Assembly: GCA_030077755.1 (NCBI GenBank)
Contig: JAQJZZ010000007.1
Location: forward strand, 248,001 to 312,000
Source: Filosporella fistucella
Lineage: Eukaryota > Ascomycota > Leotiomycetes > Helotiales
DNA length: 64,000 nucleotides
Direction of reading: 5' to 3'
The notes below the pieces were generated by a model. The model did no database searches. It was not told the origin of the DNA and was given only the letters and a program-made list of their open reading frames with translations. The position numbers and the translations under genes were made by a program. This document shows, piece after piece, positions 1-13,463 of the stretch. The number at the start of each line of letters is the position of its first letter. Position 1 is the first letter of the stretch.

Positions 1-3000
1 TCAATTACCCCTTAGACTTATCTCTGTCACACCTCTCCTCTCACCGCACACACACACACTCTCTCTCTTCGACTCCCAACTCAAACCGGGCATTCTAAAT
101 CACGGCATTGCTCTGCACTGACTGAACTGCTCTCCTCTACTGAATTTGCCCTCTACCCTCCCTTTCCTTCCTCTCGTCTCCCACTTGCTGGACACTGGCG
201 GCGGGAGAAGAGCGACAGGATACCTGGAACAGTCTAGTTCCCCCTGTCCGCCAAACGCCTTTTCTTCAGATGGCAGGCTTTGCAGGCTAAATTGAGAAGC
301 TGATGCTCCAACAGTTCCTCGCCTGCATTTAATTTTCCGAACAAACTCTCGCCTCAGAATCGCTCATATTTTCCTTTTCCTGCTCTTCGGCATCTCTTTT
401 CATGGGGCGCATTAATGTTCACTGAGATCGATTGCGTGTATGACGACAGATAATCTGATTGAGTTTGATCTTGGAGCGAAATGGGCGAAACGATGCGGCC
501 GAGGAAGTTGACAAACTGGGGATTGCTGGTTTCTGTTCTTCTCTGGTCTGGTTTCTACAATACCCTCCCTGTAGGCTGTAACCTTACGGAGGATGAACTT
601 TGCGACTGAATCTGCCCTGTCCTGTCTTGCCGAGCCCCGAGCCCCCAGCCAAACTCAACCCAACTCGAAAAAGACTGACTGCTTAACCTTACCCAAACAG
701 GAATTCTAGAACAAGAACGCGCTTCTCAAACACAATAACAAAGACAAGGGCGGTGAACCTTCAACCTTGTGCTCGGGTCTGGCTGAAATGCTTTATTTGT
801 GGGCTCCAGATGAAGGATTTTCCGCCCCGAGCATTCTCGATGGGCAACGGCACTCCAAGTGGGTTTGGGTGGGTAGAAGTGGCTGGTATTCAGTCACGAC
901 ACGATGGTTGCAAAACTGAGGATGCGATCCGACTCGATTTCATCACGAGGGTATGGAGCAAGAAGGTCTACGTTATTATGAGTCTACCATCCTCTTTCTT
1001 GGGCATCATCAAATCTCTCTCACCGCTGCTCTATTCCCGTCTCAACATTCTTCGCTCTTCTCTGACCGTCATAGAATACAAGCAAACATTTTGAAGTCTA
1101 GACTTTCCCTCAGCATCTACCGACGATAGTATGACGAAGCTATACAATCATTCTATCCCTCTTCAAACTCACGGAAACCGGGACTCATCGGACGGCAAGC
1201 AACATCTCGCGTCATTTCTTGCCGTCGTCCGTACCACCGAATCTCAGATCGAATGCAATCCTGCTTCTTCTCCCGCGGGTACATGCATTATCCTTTTACA
1301 CATCCCTCTCCCAACCACATCGTACGAAGAAACCTAATTCCATCTGTTCCTGCTTTCCCCAGAAAATCACCTTTCGCACTTCTCTCATTCGCTCTTGTAT
1401 CATATCTCCCTTTTCTTTTTCCTCTTCGCCTTTCGCAAGTTCTGCGCCAAAAATCCCAGAAACAGAACAAGGTTCTTCACCGCTCGTTTGGACCACCTCA
1501 TGCCAGGAACACCCTTTCTCAGCCCTAATATTGGCAAACAAATATCAATAAGATATTCTATTAATGCTGCCTCGGAAAATCTTTGCGGCGGTGACGTCTT
1601 TGGTTCATGAGCTGAATGCCTATCAATTAGGCGCCAGAAGCAGGTTTTGAAACTTGTTTTTTGTTGGCTTTGAGGTTACGCGTCAGATTTTGAGTTAGAT
1701 ATCAAGATGGTACGATTGTTTTGTATGAGATTGTTGATGCCGAGGGTACTACTCTTCTCGTCCTCTTGCAACGACGGGAGAAGCTCTTTTCGGATGATGT
1801 TTCCTCTCTACACGCAAGACAGACACCCGAGGTCCATTTCATATCCCATGTCATATTCGCGTTCATGCTCATCTCCATTCTCTGATATGATATTATTATG
1901 CTGTACCAGGAAATACACCCTCTGTTTCCGAAATCCCCTCTCCACAAGTCCGTGCTTGTACCCGGTACTCTCACCGTTTAATGCCTCATCCGGCCCCGAA
2001 CCCGAGTAAGGTGACCTTTCTCACTAACCCTCAACCTCCATCGTATCTCCTTGCACTTCCTCGCTCTATCATCCGATGCACAAGCCGAGGATATTCCGCG
2101 TCCTTGAAATATCTCTCTTTTTAATTAGAATAATCGTCTCTTACCTAATTCAATAAATGATGATGGTTGGGCGTCGAAAAACTTACTCGCGGGAGGAGTA
2201 ATAGAAAGACAATATAGAAAGATCAGGAAGCATGATCTTCGCACAATCTAGACTTATCGCTATCGCAACCCCGTTATTGTACGATAATTGATCTCTGCGT
2301 CGATCGCCGATCTGCGAGATACTCTTTCTAATTCTCCGTTGAGGGATTACTCCACTTCACATAGAAAGAATTTTCCGATATGAATTCTATTTCCGCATTC
2401 TTCCTGCCATTTATTTACCTGCTTAGTTCGTGAGCCTTTTTAACTTGCGGACTTCTGCGCAGGAACCAGGCAATACCTTAAAGAGACGAGTCTTGACAAG
2501 GTTATCGATAGACTTTTTCCTTCCTTCTTTGATCTCATTTTTGCTTTTTCCGCATCAAGATGCTCTATCCCTTTTCTTGAACTATAGCTATACTTGGCAT
2601 AATCTTCCAACCTCTCAATCTACTCACATGTCCGTTTCTCTTCCACTTCAAGTCGGGTTCCAAGGAAGATTGAGACGAAAGTAAGAGCGCCTCTTACGTC
2701 TCCTTCCACTTTATCTAGGCAACAGAGTTGAGAAGAATCCCACATTTGAACTTAGAGAGGTATATAAGCGGTGGTATAGTTATATAACTACAAATATTAG
2801 AGCTGAAGAGGGATTATGCTTCTATGTCTATTTCAATCTTCCCTTTTCCCTGTGGAAGGATAGCAATCTAATCCTATCATCTCCATATCCCTCAAAATCA
2901 CTTTATCTTATCCTGTCATGATCTCAGCCCATCGTCGTCTTGATATTACATCACATCTTCTTCTAGCCTCTCTTTAAGCATTCTATTCTTTCGTTCCACC

Positions 3001-5742
3001 CCACTCTCCAACCTCTCACTCCCAGTTTCCGCCACCACACCCACCTTATCCTCACCCTCATTCTACTCCACCTTTCCTATCTTACACTACCCTCAATTAT
3101 CCATCCCAGGGACAGGGACTCGGGACTTCGACTGCGAAAAATGAGCTTCTAGATCAGATCATCGGTTCTAGATGGTGGGATCGGCGATACTTGGGAATAT
3201 GGTACGATTATGATGGTTAAATTGATGGGAGGGAGGCTGTGGGTGTGGAGCTTGAGGAGTGGAGGTTGGTGATTGTCTTGATTTTGAGTTTTTTGTAGAG
3301 ATTTCAGGAGGCTGAGGTGAGGAGAGGTGAGTCATATGGTGATGGATTGGATGAAATCGGAGCCAAATGATTGAGGAAGGAGAATGGTCCTGATCTCATT
3401 CTCCTGTTGCAAAAAAGTAGTAGAGAATCAAGACATGGCACCCCGTATGAAAGTACATAAAATTTTATATTCTATTATTTCTTCACGCTGTTTTGACGTT
3501 TTTTGTTAGCTCCTATAATCCCCTCTTTTTTCATAGACTTCTGATTGCAGAAAGTCATGTACAATACTCTTATTTGGGCGCGCAACTAAGATTACGTCCA
3601 TAACTTGATTTAGTTATGAGTGTACGGGAGGCAAATCTTGTCATTGATTTCAAACGTACGAAATGCAACAAAAAAAACCTACTTCTAAAGTAATAGCTGA
3701 CTATCGACACCACCAAGACACTTCAACATCAACGGTCCCAAACACAACGTCCCCTCCTCTCTCATCCCTAACAATCCTCAAACCACCCCTCTCGTCCTCT
3801 CAACGTCTCGGCTACAAAAGGCACCCACTGAACCACATCACAAATCTTTCACAAATAAATGTTGACCCCTCAGCCAACATCCGCAGCCCTGTCTCACATC
3901 GCCACTCTTCCCACTCACCGATTCTTCCTCCATAAAGCCTTGCATAAATACCCCAGCATTAATCACGCCAGCCTGAATCATAATCTAAGGTAGATATGAG
4001 ACATACATACTGTATATTTGGGGCGATGCTTCTGCATATTTGTAAATAACCATGTTCGCAGCTGAGTCGTGAAGGGAAGGGGGGGAAAGGAAAAGGAATA
4101 TAGATGCTGTACGAGGATTAGGAGGGCCGAAACCGCAAGAGGGGTGGGATGGGAACATTGCGAATGGGAAGGGTGAATTGAAGACAAGTTTTGAGAAGAT
4201 AGGTAGAAAGAGAGAGGTGAAGAAGAAAGAGTGTGAAGGATAGGTAGTAAGACTTCTGTATTTCCTTTCATACTTCTTCAAATCGGGAAGCAAGCACTAT
4301 TTTAGATACAAATTCACAAGCCGAAATCAAGAGCACGGATAGAAAAGTAGTCAAGCAAACAATTGAGGAATACGATTGGATTCGAAAAATATCGAAGTGA
4401 GACATAGAAAGCACGTGGGGAGTTTTGAGACCTGAGACTATTGACGATTCGAGGTGCAGCTTGCTGCACTGCAAAATGCATACATAAATGTGAGATATAG
4501 CTTCACCTCTAAGAGGGGTAGCTATAAAGTTTCATATTGACCAGAGCTGGGATCTGAGTGCTCTCTAAAAATTATGTAGAAGCAAAAATAAGATCAATCA
4601 ATGGAATTATACAGCGTCGCAAAGAGCAGGAACTTGGACAAAAATTCGTATCTCAAGGGGAGTTTTGATCAAGAATTGGCAATCTGAACTCTAAAGAGGA
4701 GTATCTACCTTATACAAGATAGCTACAGAAACATTCTTCCTGTGTTGCTTTCCCGCTGCAGCTGTAGAGTTTGTAGCAGATCGAGAAGTGTCTCATTCAA
4801 ACGTGCAGATTCATTCAAAATGGCGTCACCAAGTGAGACAGCCCTGAGATCTTGTATGAAACCAACCTGAATAGTACCCCACGTGCTGATTTGGGTATTG
4901 AAGATGGAGAGGGAGAGACATTTTATAGTTTGTATTCTGCAAGAAGTTGGGAGGGTAATGTAGATTTTGATTATCGGATTTTAGTGAGAATTCAGGTTTG
5001 AGAATTGGATTTTGGGCTGAGACAAAATAGTTGACTATCCACCCACGACTTTGGAGATTTTGGAGTTTGGAAGAGGGGTAGTATATGCATTATGCGGATA
5101 GTTATAAGATGAGAAGATAATATTGAGACGAAACTCGAAAACTAGAGGGGCAAACTACTTGACTGGAATCTGATTTAAGATAGAGATCTGCAGAATGATA
5201 TGAAATGAGATATTGAGACGAAACTGCAGGATGGGACTGAGTATAAGGGGACTTTGCTCTAGTGATAGCACTGGAGAAGAGCAAGCTGGTCTGGATATTG
5301 GCAAGGGACTGAAGGTTAGTAGATTTGTCTTTCCGTGGAGACAAGATGGGAATGGATATGTAAAATGGTACATTGTGACAGAGCAGCTGTCTACTAGTGG
5401 TATGTGTGAGTATATTAGGATGGAATACTATAGTGAATCGGAGAGCATGAGACCGAAGAGATGAATCGCAAATGAACATTGACTCAAGAGAGCACGAAAC
5501 GCTCGTTTGACTCAAGGTCGTACAATGAGGGGCATTCGCATGTCAGAAATTTCACCATCACATACTAGAAAATATTTTCCAATGAAAACATGCAAGCAAA
5601 TCTATTTCTGCTTTTCCTATTCCATACAAAACGTATATCTGAGGACATTGAGTCCGGGTATCTATCTCCAAACCCATCGTTCTACGCCTGAGCAGTAAAA
5701 AGTAAGATCGCCATTCTGGCGGTAGATTAGCAGTGATACGAA
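1..5742. other. Long stretch with no recognisable gene
   Basis: No reading frame in this stretch resembles a known family, and the open frames are short, low-complexity and overlap each other on both strands. The first 2 kb and about 3000-3110 are rich in CT tracts, as in fungal promoters and 5' leaders. A CA/CT microsatellite lies at about 47-66 and a TATA-like stretch at about 2760. A 42-codon frame with a hydrophobic stretch starts at ATG 481 (see findings). The left part may be the leader or promoter of a gene beyond the left edge. Confidence 0.6.
47..66. repeat. CA/CT microsatellite
   Basis: A run of CA dinucleotides passes directly into a run of CT dinucleotides in the pyrimidine-rich left end. 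It is simple sequence with no coding potential. Confidence 0.8.
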
Positions 5743-7344
5743 TCACAATTGAACGTAATCCTGCTGCATAGGGATATCCTCATCGACATCTCCATCGTCG
5801 CCAAAGAATTCCTCGAGGTCATCGGAATCAACATCATCGCTGCCGATTTCTTCATCCTCATCACTTGAGATGTCACTCTCTTCCTCTCCAGATTGATCTC
5901 GAGATTGATTGCTTCGCATAACGCTTGCTTTTTGTCGATGAGGTAATTTGCATCCCTTGGTCGAACATTTACCTGTGTTGCTGAATTCAGGACACTCAGA
6001 TACATGTCGTTCTGTGCAGCTTGCACCCTTCTCGCAATAGCCATAGATGCCGAATTGTCGACAGACAAGCGCAGATGGTGAAACTCGAACATGAGTGTAA
6101 CGGCAATTCGGATTAGAACAATTTCCTCGAGTAAAATGCAAACAAGTAGGTGTTCTCTCTGGGGTTAGTTCATGTGATAAATCACAAGAATCTCCACTTG
6201 GACAAGTTCCCTTTTGAAGGAATTCTTTGCATACTGCAACCTTTGAATGGTCATGAATGTACCGGCATTTGTTGCCTTTGATGCAGGAACCTAAATCAAA
6301 ATCGTGTTAGCTGCAACCCGATCCTCCTCCACTTCGAGGTTTTTTGGCGAATAAGAAAGGGTATACCCGTAGTTGTGAAAGCTTTGCAAAGTTCGTCAAC
6401 TTTCTTGACTGGAGCATTTTGTCTGGCATTAATTAGGTTAGTTGTACTTGGTACTGGTACTGATTCCGGTCGAGATATGTCGTACCGATATTTCTTGATT
6501 GCTCCAGCGCGATACATATTGCCGCTCTTGCTTCTGTGGAATCTTACACCTCCGATAATCGTCGATTTTGGTGTTGATCTCGCTGCGTTTAGATCCCCTG
6601 GACACCATAAGCCCATGACTGATTCATCGTGCCAAGAATTGTCAGCTTCCTTCACTGGGCTCTCACCAGGAACTTTCATAAGCTTGCTGCCATGCTTGGT
6701 AACTCGAAATCGAATTCCGTTGACAACGACTTCGTAACTTGCTCCGCTGTCTGCTGATCGGGATGTCCCATTTGTTCGTTGAAGATGTCTCTTGAATTTC
6801 ATTTGTTCTCGTTCATCCCGTTGCTTCATCTTTTGTAAGCGTGTCTCCTCCAAGGCTTTAGCTCTCTTTTGGCTGTCCTTTTCGAATATTTTTGAATTGA
6901 TAAGTTGGAGATGTCGATCATTTTTGGTGATCCAAGCCGGTCGGGCATTTCCAGTTTGCGTGTTCTCATCATTGGTGGATCCTTCACTGTTGGTAGCTGG
7001 GGTGTTGCCATTCAAGACTAGACTTCTATTTCGATGAACTTGAGGTCTGCCACCTCTGGCCGTTCCTCTGGGATAGCCTCCTCTTCCTCTGTAACCTGCG
7101 CTTGCTTGGTATCCTTGTTGGCGGTTAGCGTTGAGCTCTGTTGGCGTCGACGCGTCCATACCTCCGTAGGTAGGGGCTCTCGTAGGAGGCTGGTATTGAC
7201 TTTGAGGGTCAGAAATCTGTCCGTTCTTGTGCCTATTGATCTGGCCTGAGGGTCGGTCAGCTTTGGAGAGCAAATGTATTTTGGTGGCGACTTACCAGCA
7301 AGCTGACTGATCTTAGCAAGGATTTCTTGATCCTCAGAGCTCAT
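5743..7344 (-). CDS. CCCH zinc-finger protein with five fingers, Red5/ZC3H3-like
   Basis: Three exons (7296-7344, 6367-7245, 5743-6290) give a 491-residue protein; introns are 50 and 76 nt and all phases agree. The N-terminal 300 residues are polar, with an RGG-like patch (GYRGRGGYPRG) and a charged helix (EETRLQKMKQRDEREQMKF). Five CCCH fingers follow, the first rebuilt across intron 2 (CKAFTTTGSC then KCRYIH), the others beginning CKEFLQKGTC, CLHFTRGNC, CRQFGIYGYC and CPEFSNTGKC. The C-terminus is an acidic tail. In S. pombe Red5 and animal ZC3H3 this arrangement belongs to nuclear RNA surveillance and mRNA 3'-end/export complexes, so an RNA-binding nuclear role is likely. The gene is divergent from the TFIIF beta gene across about 350 bp. 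The finger call is firm; the orthology is inferred from finger number and order. Confidence 0.88.
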
Positions 7345-7698
7345 GATTGTACCTATGTGTTAGTTAAGCCTATCAAGTTCAAGTAATCTCAATATGTAGA
7401 GTTCAATCTGTGTGGCGGAAAGTAACGGTGGTGTTGGAAAGAAGTTGGTTGTGCAGTGTCGGAAGAGCATGTCACTTCAAATTTAAGCGCTAACCCCACC
7501 ACCCGCTAGAGTGAATCAAGCCAAGGGCAAACAGCAATGAGGCACCTTCCCGCAGCCTTGCACATCCCTGCTCATTGCATTCCTCAAGCTCAAGGCGACG
7601 ACCAACAAAGACTTTCGCGCGTCAACTTCCATTCACATTCAACAAGATCTTCGCAAAGACATCGAATGGAGGCATCTCGATAAGTTGAATCTGCGACC
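7345..7698. promoter_or_regulatory. Shared divergent promoter region
   Basis: This 354-bp gap separates the start codons of two genes read in opposite directions and must hold both promoters. I see CT/CA-rich leader sequence but no motif I would name. Confidence 0.5.
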
Positions 7699-8899
7699 AT
7701 GGCCGAACCTTCGATCAAACCAGAACCAGGTCTGGGAGCATCGCCAGGAGCTTTAAGTGAGGAGGATATTTACGAAGATGCTGGGGATCTCGAGTTCAAT
7801 ACAGATCCCTCGTTCCAAGGTGTTTATCTTGCAAAGGTCCCAAAATACCTATACGATGCCTGGTCCAAACTGGATGATGATGCGGAAATCCGAATCGGAA
7901 CAATTCGCCAGGCGACCGAGATAGGCAAAAATGGACAACCCAATGTACGTAGGTCTTAGCAATGGTTTGGCAAATGTTAACTCGTCCAGATGTCTCTCTC
8001 TATGCTTCTTACCTCGGATATCGCGCAACATCAGAGCGTCCCTAAGGAGTATACCCTTGATATTACGGAAGAAAAGGTCAACAATACATTTCTCTTCACT
8101 GAGCAAGATCTGCCAGGATTCAAGTCAAAATCTCAAGCCAAGTTTGATCTGGAAACCGCCAATATGCCATCCAGACTCACAAGACCAAAGAATGATAAAC
8201 CTATCGCCAAGACCCCATACGATCCGAATAAGCGCTTTCAACCATATTTCAGGAAAGCCATCCCAAGTACGATTCCTCCAGTGTACAAGTAAATTGTGCT
8301 AACTAAATTTAGAACGTACCACCATCGCAGGCAAAGTTAAACACGAGGTGAATTGTATTGTTGTGGAGACACCTGAAGCCCAGCGTATCCTACACGACCG
8401 AACGCTCGAAGCTATGAAGCCAAAACACGAAATTATCTATATCAAAGATGTAGATGCTCTGACAACTGGCAGAGGTTTCATTCAACCCGGTAGCATTCAT
8501 GCGCAAAATACGTTCACCTCTTTCATCAAAACCTCAGGCCACACAGCCAAGGGCACTCCCCAAACTCAAAAGACCGCACGTATGCCACAAAACGAGCTTT
8601 TGGATCGTATTTTCGATTGCTTCAGGAGGTACAATTATTGGTCTATGAAGGCCCTGCGTGCTGAACTTCAACAACCGGAAGCTTATTTGAGGGAGACGCT
8701 TGAAAAGATTGCAATTTTGGCAAAAAGTGGTCGTTTTGCAACACAGTGGTCTCTGAAGCCAGAAAATAAAATCACCAATTATGAAGCTATTGGAGATGCA
8801 GTTGCACCAACGGCAGAAGGTGGTGGCGATGAGAGCGATATGGCGGATGAGGAGGATGATGGGGATGACGACGACGTTAAATTCGAGGACGTTGCATAG
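7699..8899 (+). CDS. TFG2: Transcription initiation factor TFIIF, beta subunit (RAP30/Tfg2)
   Basis: Three exons (7699-7944, 7990-8266, 8313-8899) encode 369 residues; both introns are 45-46 nt. The protein is the small TFIIF subunit, which with Tfg1 binds RNA polymerase II, stabilises the pre-initiation complex and limits non-specific DNA binding. The N-terminal dimerisation region includes VYLAKVPKYLYDAW. The middle has the conserved block RFQPYFRKAIPKRTTIAGKV, completed across intron 2 by an AAA codon. A winged-helix domain follows (RMPQNELLDRIFDCFRRYNY, then SMKALRAELQQPEAYLRETL). The C-terminus is acidic. The start codon sits after a CAACCATGG-like context and gives the expected N-terminus. 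Nothing suggests loss of function. Confidence 0.95.
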
Positions 8900-9536
8900 G
8901 GAGGCTGGATATTGCATTCATGGCGTTCGGCGAAAGCCACACGGCTCGGTGATTTTTGCATTTTGCGGTGTTTTTCATTCCATGGAAGGACATGGATGGC
9001 ATCTGGGTTGGCTCATTTGGATGTCGATAAGTTAGAATCGCGTCAGGCCAACCAGGTTTGCCGAGAGGCATGGAGATTGTGCATCATGATTCCCACCTAA
9101 CCTCTGAAATCTACTCCGAAACTCTGTCTCCATTCCACAGTTCTCTCCATGGAGATATGGGATTGTCACTTCTATATTGCAGGAGGTCGACACCCGACTG
9201 AGCTGTTTTGTATACTTATACGACTGGCAGTTCGCTGTATTCTTTGATTGCAGGTGACTGATGTTTTGGCAAGTGCCTATGATTACGGAAGGCCAATAGG
9301 GGACTTTGATCAGTGCAGAAATGATTTTGTTCTACATGTTACTATACACGTTTTGAAACATGTCACCTTGACTCACAAAAGTTCATTCTGGATATTATTA
9401 CCTGAGATGCAAAAGGAACGTTTCGTCCCTTTGACTTTGATTATAAATATCTCCAGAACACTACCCATAAAAATTATTCTCCTCTCTATCAAGGAGATGG
9501 ATCCAAATATGTGTTGCCATCTCGATTATTCACAAG
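8900..9536. other. Intergenic, 3' flank of the TFIIF gene
   Basis: I see no gene or clear repeat here. The short open frames are overlapping and match nothing I know. Confidence 0.5.
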
Positions 9537-10658
9537 TCATGCTTGATCGTTCGGATCAACCACAAACCTCACGCCGAAGGGTGCTCCTCTGAAGCGTGTA
9601 CCATTTAATGTCCACAAGCATCCAACCTCCTCGTTGCCTTCAGTTCTGTCCCTCTGATATTTCTTCCAAACGTTCCCCAAGAATCTCCAGGCTTGAATCT
9701 TGTCTAGTAGCGATTCGTCTTTGTTATCAGCAGCGAACTTGACCCTCCAGGTTACTCTTGCCCACTTGTCCCTCATTTCTTCTTTGAAGAGGAGAGATTT
9801 TGTGTCCGAGTAGAATGACCATTCTGTCCCTTGAAGCAGATTTTAATCATCCATAGTGAATGTTATGACCTCAAAAGTATTGCACAAGAGGAATGAAATT
9901 GATTTCAGAGCCTCTCCACCACCGGTAGCAAAAGAAGGCGGCGCTTTCCACCTTCACCCCAAGGATTGTTCAGACCCCTAGGGTGATAAGAATGACCAGC
10001 CGTAAAAACGATTTTCTATCACAAAGGCCAAATTTTGGAGTTTAGCTTGAGCCTCAACCTCCCATATATCGATCTTGTTATTGGTACACCACCCCCTGAT
10101 TACGCACCATCCTGGACTTTCTATGAGCAGAATATCTCTCTTTGCATCCGCCCAAAGGCGTGGTCGAAGTACCGAATACATTCCTCCCTGTTTCGCAAAT
10201 GCTGCGTAGCTTGATCCGCCCTGGGGGTTTTTGTTCACATGATCTTCGATCACAGCTGGCATGACAGGAACACCCCAAACACCTTTCCCACTGAGTCCTA
10301 GAGTCCTGAAAACTGCCTGGAGACTCCGTATGTCGCGTCCACTTGTATATGTCTATTGTTCCTGTGATGGCAGCCCGTAGACTGAAGTAGAGTTTTCGAG
10401 ATACTTGTCTCGCCACTCGGCACAGGTGTGCAGAAGACTCAGTCGAACATTTTGCCGCTTGTTTCCCTCGATCGGAAGAGGCTGGTGAAATTTGTGGACA
10501 GTTACGACTCGCGAAGGAATGTAAACATGATCCAATATTATGTCACGCAATTCTTGGGGCAGCCTTTGAAAGTTAGGGGTAACGGGAGGAGTGCTTGGCC
10601 ATTTCGGAATTGTTGACCAAAGTTTTCGTCGAACCGCAACAGGCGACCCAGGGACAGC
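9537..10658 (-). pseudogene. Degenerate 2EXR-domain protein gene
   Basis: The reverse strand carries the remains of a fungal 2EXR-type protein: an F-box-like opening (PNFQRLPQELRDIILDHVYI), then a block around SLLHTCAEWRDKYLENSTS and a later block with GLSGKGVWGVPVMPAVIEDH. The coding frame is continuous in similarity but broken by an in-frame TAG at 10353-10355, a frameshift near 9960-9985 and an in-frame TAA at 9843-9845. The TAG and TAA are each one C-to-T change from a Gln codon. No ATG opens the first block; an intron acceptor at about 10659-10661 could precede it. No simple intron removes the stops. The family assignment rests on pattern memory; function in living members is not established. 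Confidence 0.65.
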
Positions 10659-11490
10659 CTATATAGAATTTTCACATCTGCTGCCTAAGTTACACGAGCG
10701 TGTGTGAGAAGCTTAAAATATCTTTGAACTTGATGCAGGAAGAAATCGTGCAGTTTCTGGAAAGTGACTGCATTATCTGGGACAACAAATATATTGGCGT
10801 CATTGGACATATCTTGATATGCAAGGTTCCTGTCGAAACTGCTTGATAAACGGACATTACACGATCACATACCTCTGTAATCTCTCACATGCAGAGACTA
10901 CAGACAAGAATATTGCTCAGCATTACTGAGATCTTAACAGAGCATGTTGTTCTACTAGAACCAACGGGTATTCCTCTCAAAGATGGCTGGCTGCCTATAT
11001 ATCTCTTGAGACTCGCTTAATTTAAGGAGGGACGGGCAGCTCGAATTTAACCAGACGCGAGTCAGTGTGACAACAAAGATGCCGCATTCTGCATATATCT
11101 AAATTATACTTCCGAGACGTTGCAGTCCAAACCCCTTCGATCTAGATTGATCTCCGTCCAGGGCCGCTTGCATGTGATGTGTACAATTCATTTCCGGGGG
11201 CATATCCGACCCCGCATTTAGTTCACCCCACTCACCCACCTCGCCTCCCCACACCAGCACAGTTTGGCTCGGGGAGGAAAAGGGGTCCCCCCGAAATAGT
11301 CTTGTATCGCGCGACTACTAACATATAGAAGCCGCCTCGGTAGGCTAGAACCCTTCGGCCGTGCTGGTAGAAATACATTTCCTCCCCTTCTCAATTCAAG
11401 CTGTCCTCAACATAAAAAGACCTCTCCTCCCACCTCCTTCCCTCCGCATCACTTATCTGAATTCTCTACAGGAAAAGCAAAGAAAAAAAA
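10659..11490. other. Intergenic, promoter side of the monooxygenase gene
   Basis: The last 300 bp are C/T-rich, ending in an A-rich leader just before the ATG at 11491, typical of a fungal promoter and 5' UTR. I see no gene. Confidence 0.5.
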
Positions 11491-13463
11491 ATGGGATCCA
11501 TCAGTGTCTTTACGGTCAAGGATGAACCAGTAGAGAATTTAAGACCACTGAAAGTCAGAGTCATTGGAGCTGGATATTCAGGAATCTATCTCGGTATCCG
11601 AATCCCCCAACGTCTTCGAAATGTAGATCTCCAGATCTATGAGAAGAACGAAGGTGTAGGAGGAACCTGGTGGGAGAATAGATATCCGGGTATGTTATCT
11701 TCTGACATTGTGGAATATAGCCTAACGAATTGTAGGGTGTGCATGCGATATCCCGTCTCATAGCTACCAGTATTCTTTTGATCCCAATCCCAATTGGTCG
11801 GCATTCTACGCTCCAGCAAAAGAGATCTGTGCGTACTTGACGGGAATTGCTGAGAAATATGGGGTCATGAGATATGTGAAACTGTCACACAAGATCACGA
11901 GTTGTAAATGGGACGATGTGGCAAAAAAATGGTACGAGGTTTCTAATTCTATCTTTTGTCTAGTTACTGACTTTTGCTTAGGAATTTGACAGTTGAGAAC
12001 ACTACAACTGGTGAAGTCTTTCAGGATGATGCTGATGTTTTGGTATCGGCTCGAGGAGCCTTGAATGACATTGCTTGGCCAAAGATTCCTGGTTTCGAGT
12101 CCTTCAAGGGGGAGGTCATGCATTCCGCAGCTTGGAATCAGAGGTATGTAGTTTCTTAGGATTCCATGTAAGTGGTACTAATTGATTCAGCTATGATTTC
12201 AAGAACAAGAAAGTTGGGGTCATCGGTGGAGGCTCCAGTTCCATTCAAATTGTTCCAAGTCTGCAAAAGCTTGAAGGAGTACAGATGACATGTTTTGTCA
12301 GAAGCAGAACATGGATTTCGAATCCATTTGGAGATGGTGAGTGCATGAAGCGCTGATAAAATGATATTCACTAATATATTTCAGCTGCGATGGAGAAATT
12401 GGGACTAGATCCTACTTGTCTCGACTGTATGATTGCACTCAAAATGTTCTCTGGGCCTTAGCTAACATTTTCAGTCTCACCTGAGCAAAGGGAAGAATTT
12501 GCCACGAATCCTCAAAAGCTGTATGAGTTTCGGAAGATAATCGAAGCTGATGGTAACATGATCCACGGTGCAAGTTACAGAGGCTCAGATCTACAAAATC
12601 AAGCTGTTGAAGGTTTCAAGGCTATGATGAAGCAACGTCTCTCTAAGAAGCCTGAAATCCTGGATGCTTTGCTGCCTTCATTCGCAGTATGTTGCAGGCG
12701 GCTTACGCCTGGTCCTGGCTACCTGGAAGCTTTGGTTGAGGACAATGTTGAGTTTGTAAATGACAAAATCTCCTCGATAACACCAGAGGCAGTTGTTCTC
12801 GAGAACGGCAGAACAGTTGACATCGATGTCCTGGTCTGTGCCACAGGTTTCAACGCTTCATCTCCTCCACCATTTGAAGTTCAAGGGAAGCACGGAGTCA
12901 CGCTCCAGAAGCGATTCACGCCATATCCTGAAACTTATCTCACAATGACTGTCAATGATTTCCCGAATTTTTTCATGATGCTTGGTCCAAATTCAGCGAT
13001 CGGCAGCGGGTCTCTCACTATGATGATTGAGACTGAAGGAGATTATATCATCAAGTGTATACGAAAGCTTCAACGAGAAGATTACGTCACTATGATGCCA
13101 AAGAAGGATCGAGTCCGTGATTTTTCAGAGTATATCTCAGAGTATTTCAAGAAGACAGTATACACAGACGATTGCAATTCCTGGTACCGAAGCGAAGGTG
13201 GAAAGGGGGATCGAATCACTGGACTCTGGCCTGGTAGTACCTTACATTGTCTTGAGACATTGAGATCGCCGAGATGGGAAGACTTTGACTTTGAAAGTAA
13301 ATCGGAGAATAGGCTGAGATGGTTGGGAAATGGATGGAGTGTAACGCAGATTGAGGAGGGCGGGGATCCCGCTTGGTATTTGGAGCCAAACATGATGAAT
13401 GTGCCGATGAAGGGAAGGCCAGAGGAGGATGAGGAGTATAAGCGAAGACCGTATTGTTATTGA
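11491..13463 (+). CDS. FAD-dependent monooxygenase, Baeyer-Villiger type
   Basis: Six exons (11491-11689, 11736-11931, 11982-12143, 12191-12336, 12385-12426, 12475-13463) give 577 residues with five introns of 46-50 nt. The FAD-binding Rossmann motif is VRVIGAGYSGIYLGI near residue 25, followed by the family hallmark GGTWWENRYPG, completed across intron 1. The Baeyer-Villiger fingerprint FxGxxxHxxxW is present as FKGEVMHSAAW. The NADPH-binding Rossmann motif is VGVIGGGSSSIQIV, and CATGFN lies in the C-terminal third. Such enzymes insert oxygen next to a ketone using NADPH and O2; the substrate cannot be told from sequence. No other biosynthetic genes adjoin it, so a cluster role is not supported. 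The exon 1/2 junction was chosen because it restores the conserved CACDIPSHSYQYSF block. Confidence 0.9.

Noticed and set aside
11491..13463. Secondary-metabolite cluster around the monooxygenase
   Set aside because: No synthase, transferase or pathway regulator lies next to it; the MFS transporter is 24 kb away among unrelated genes.
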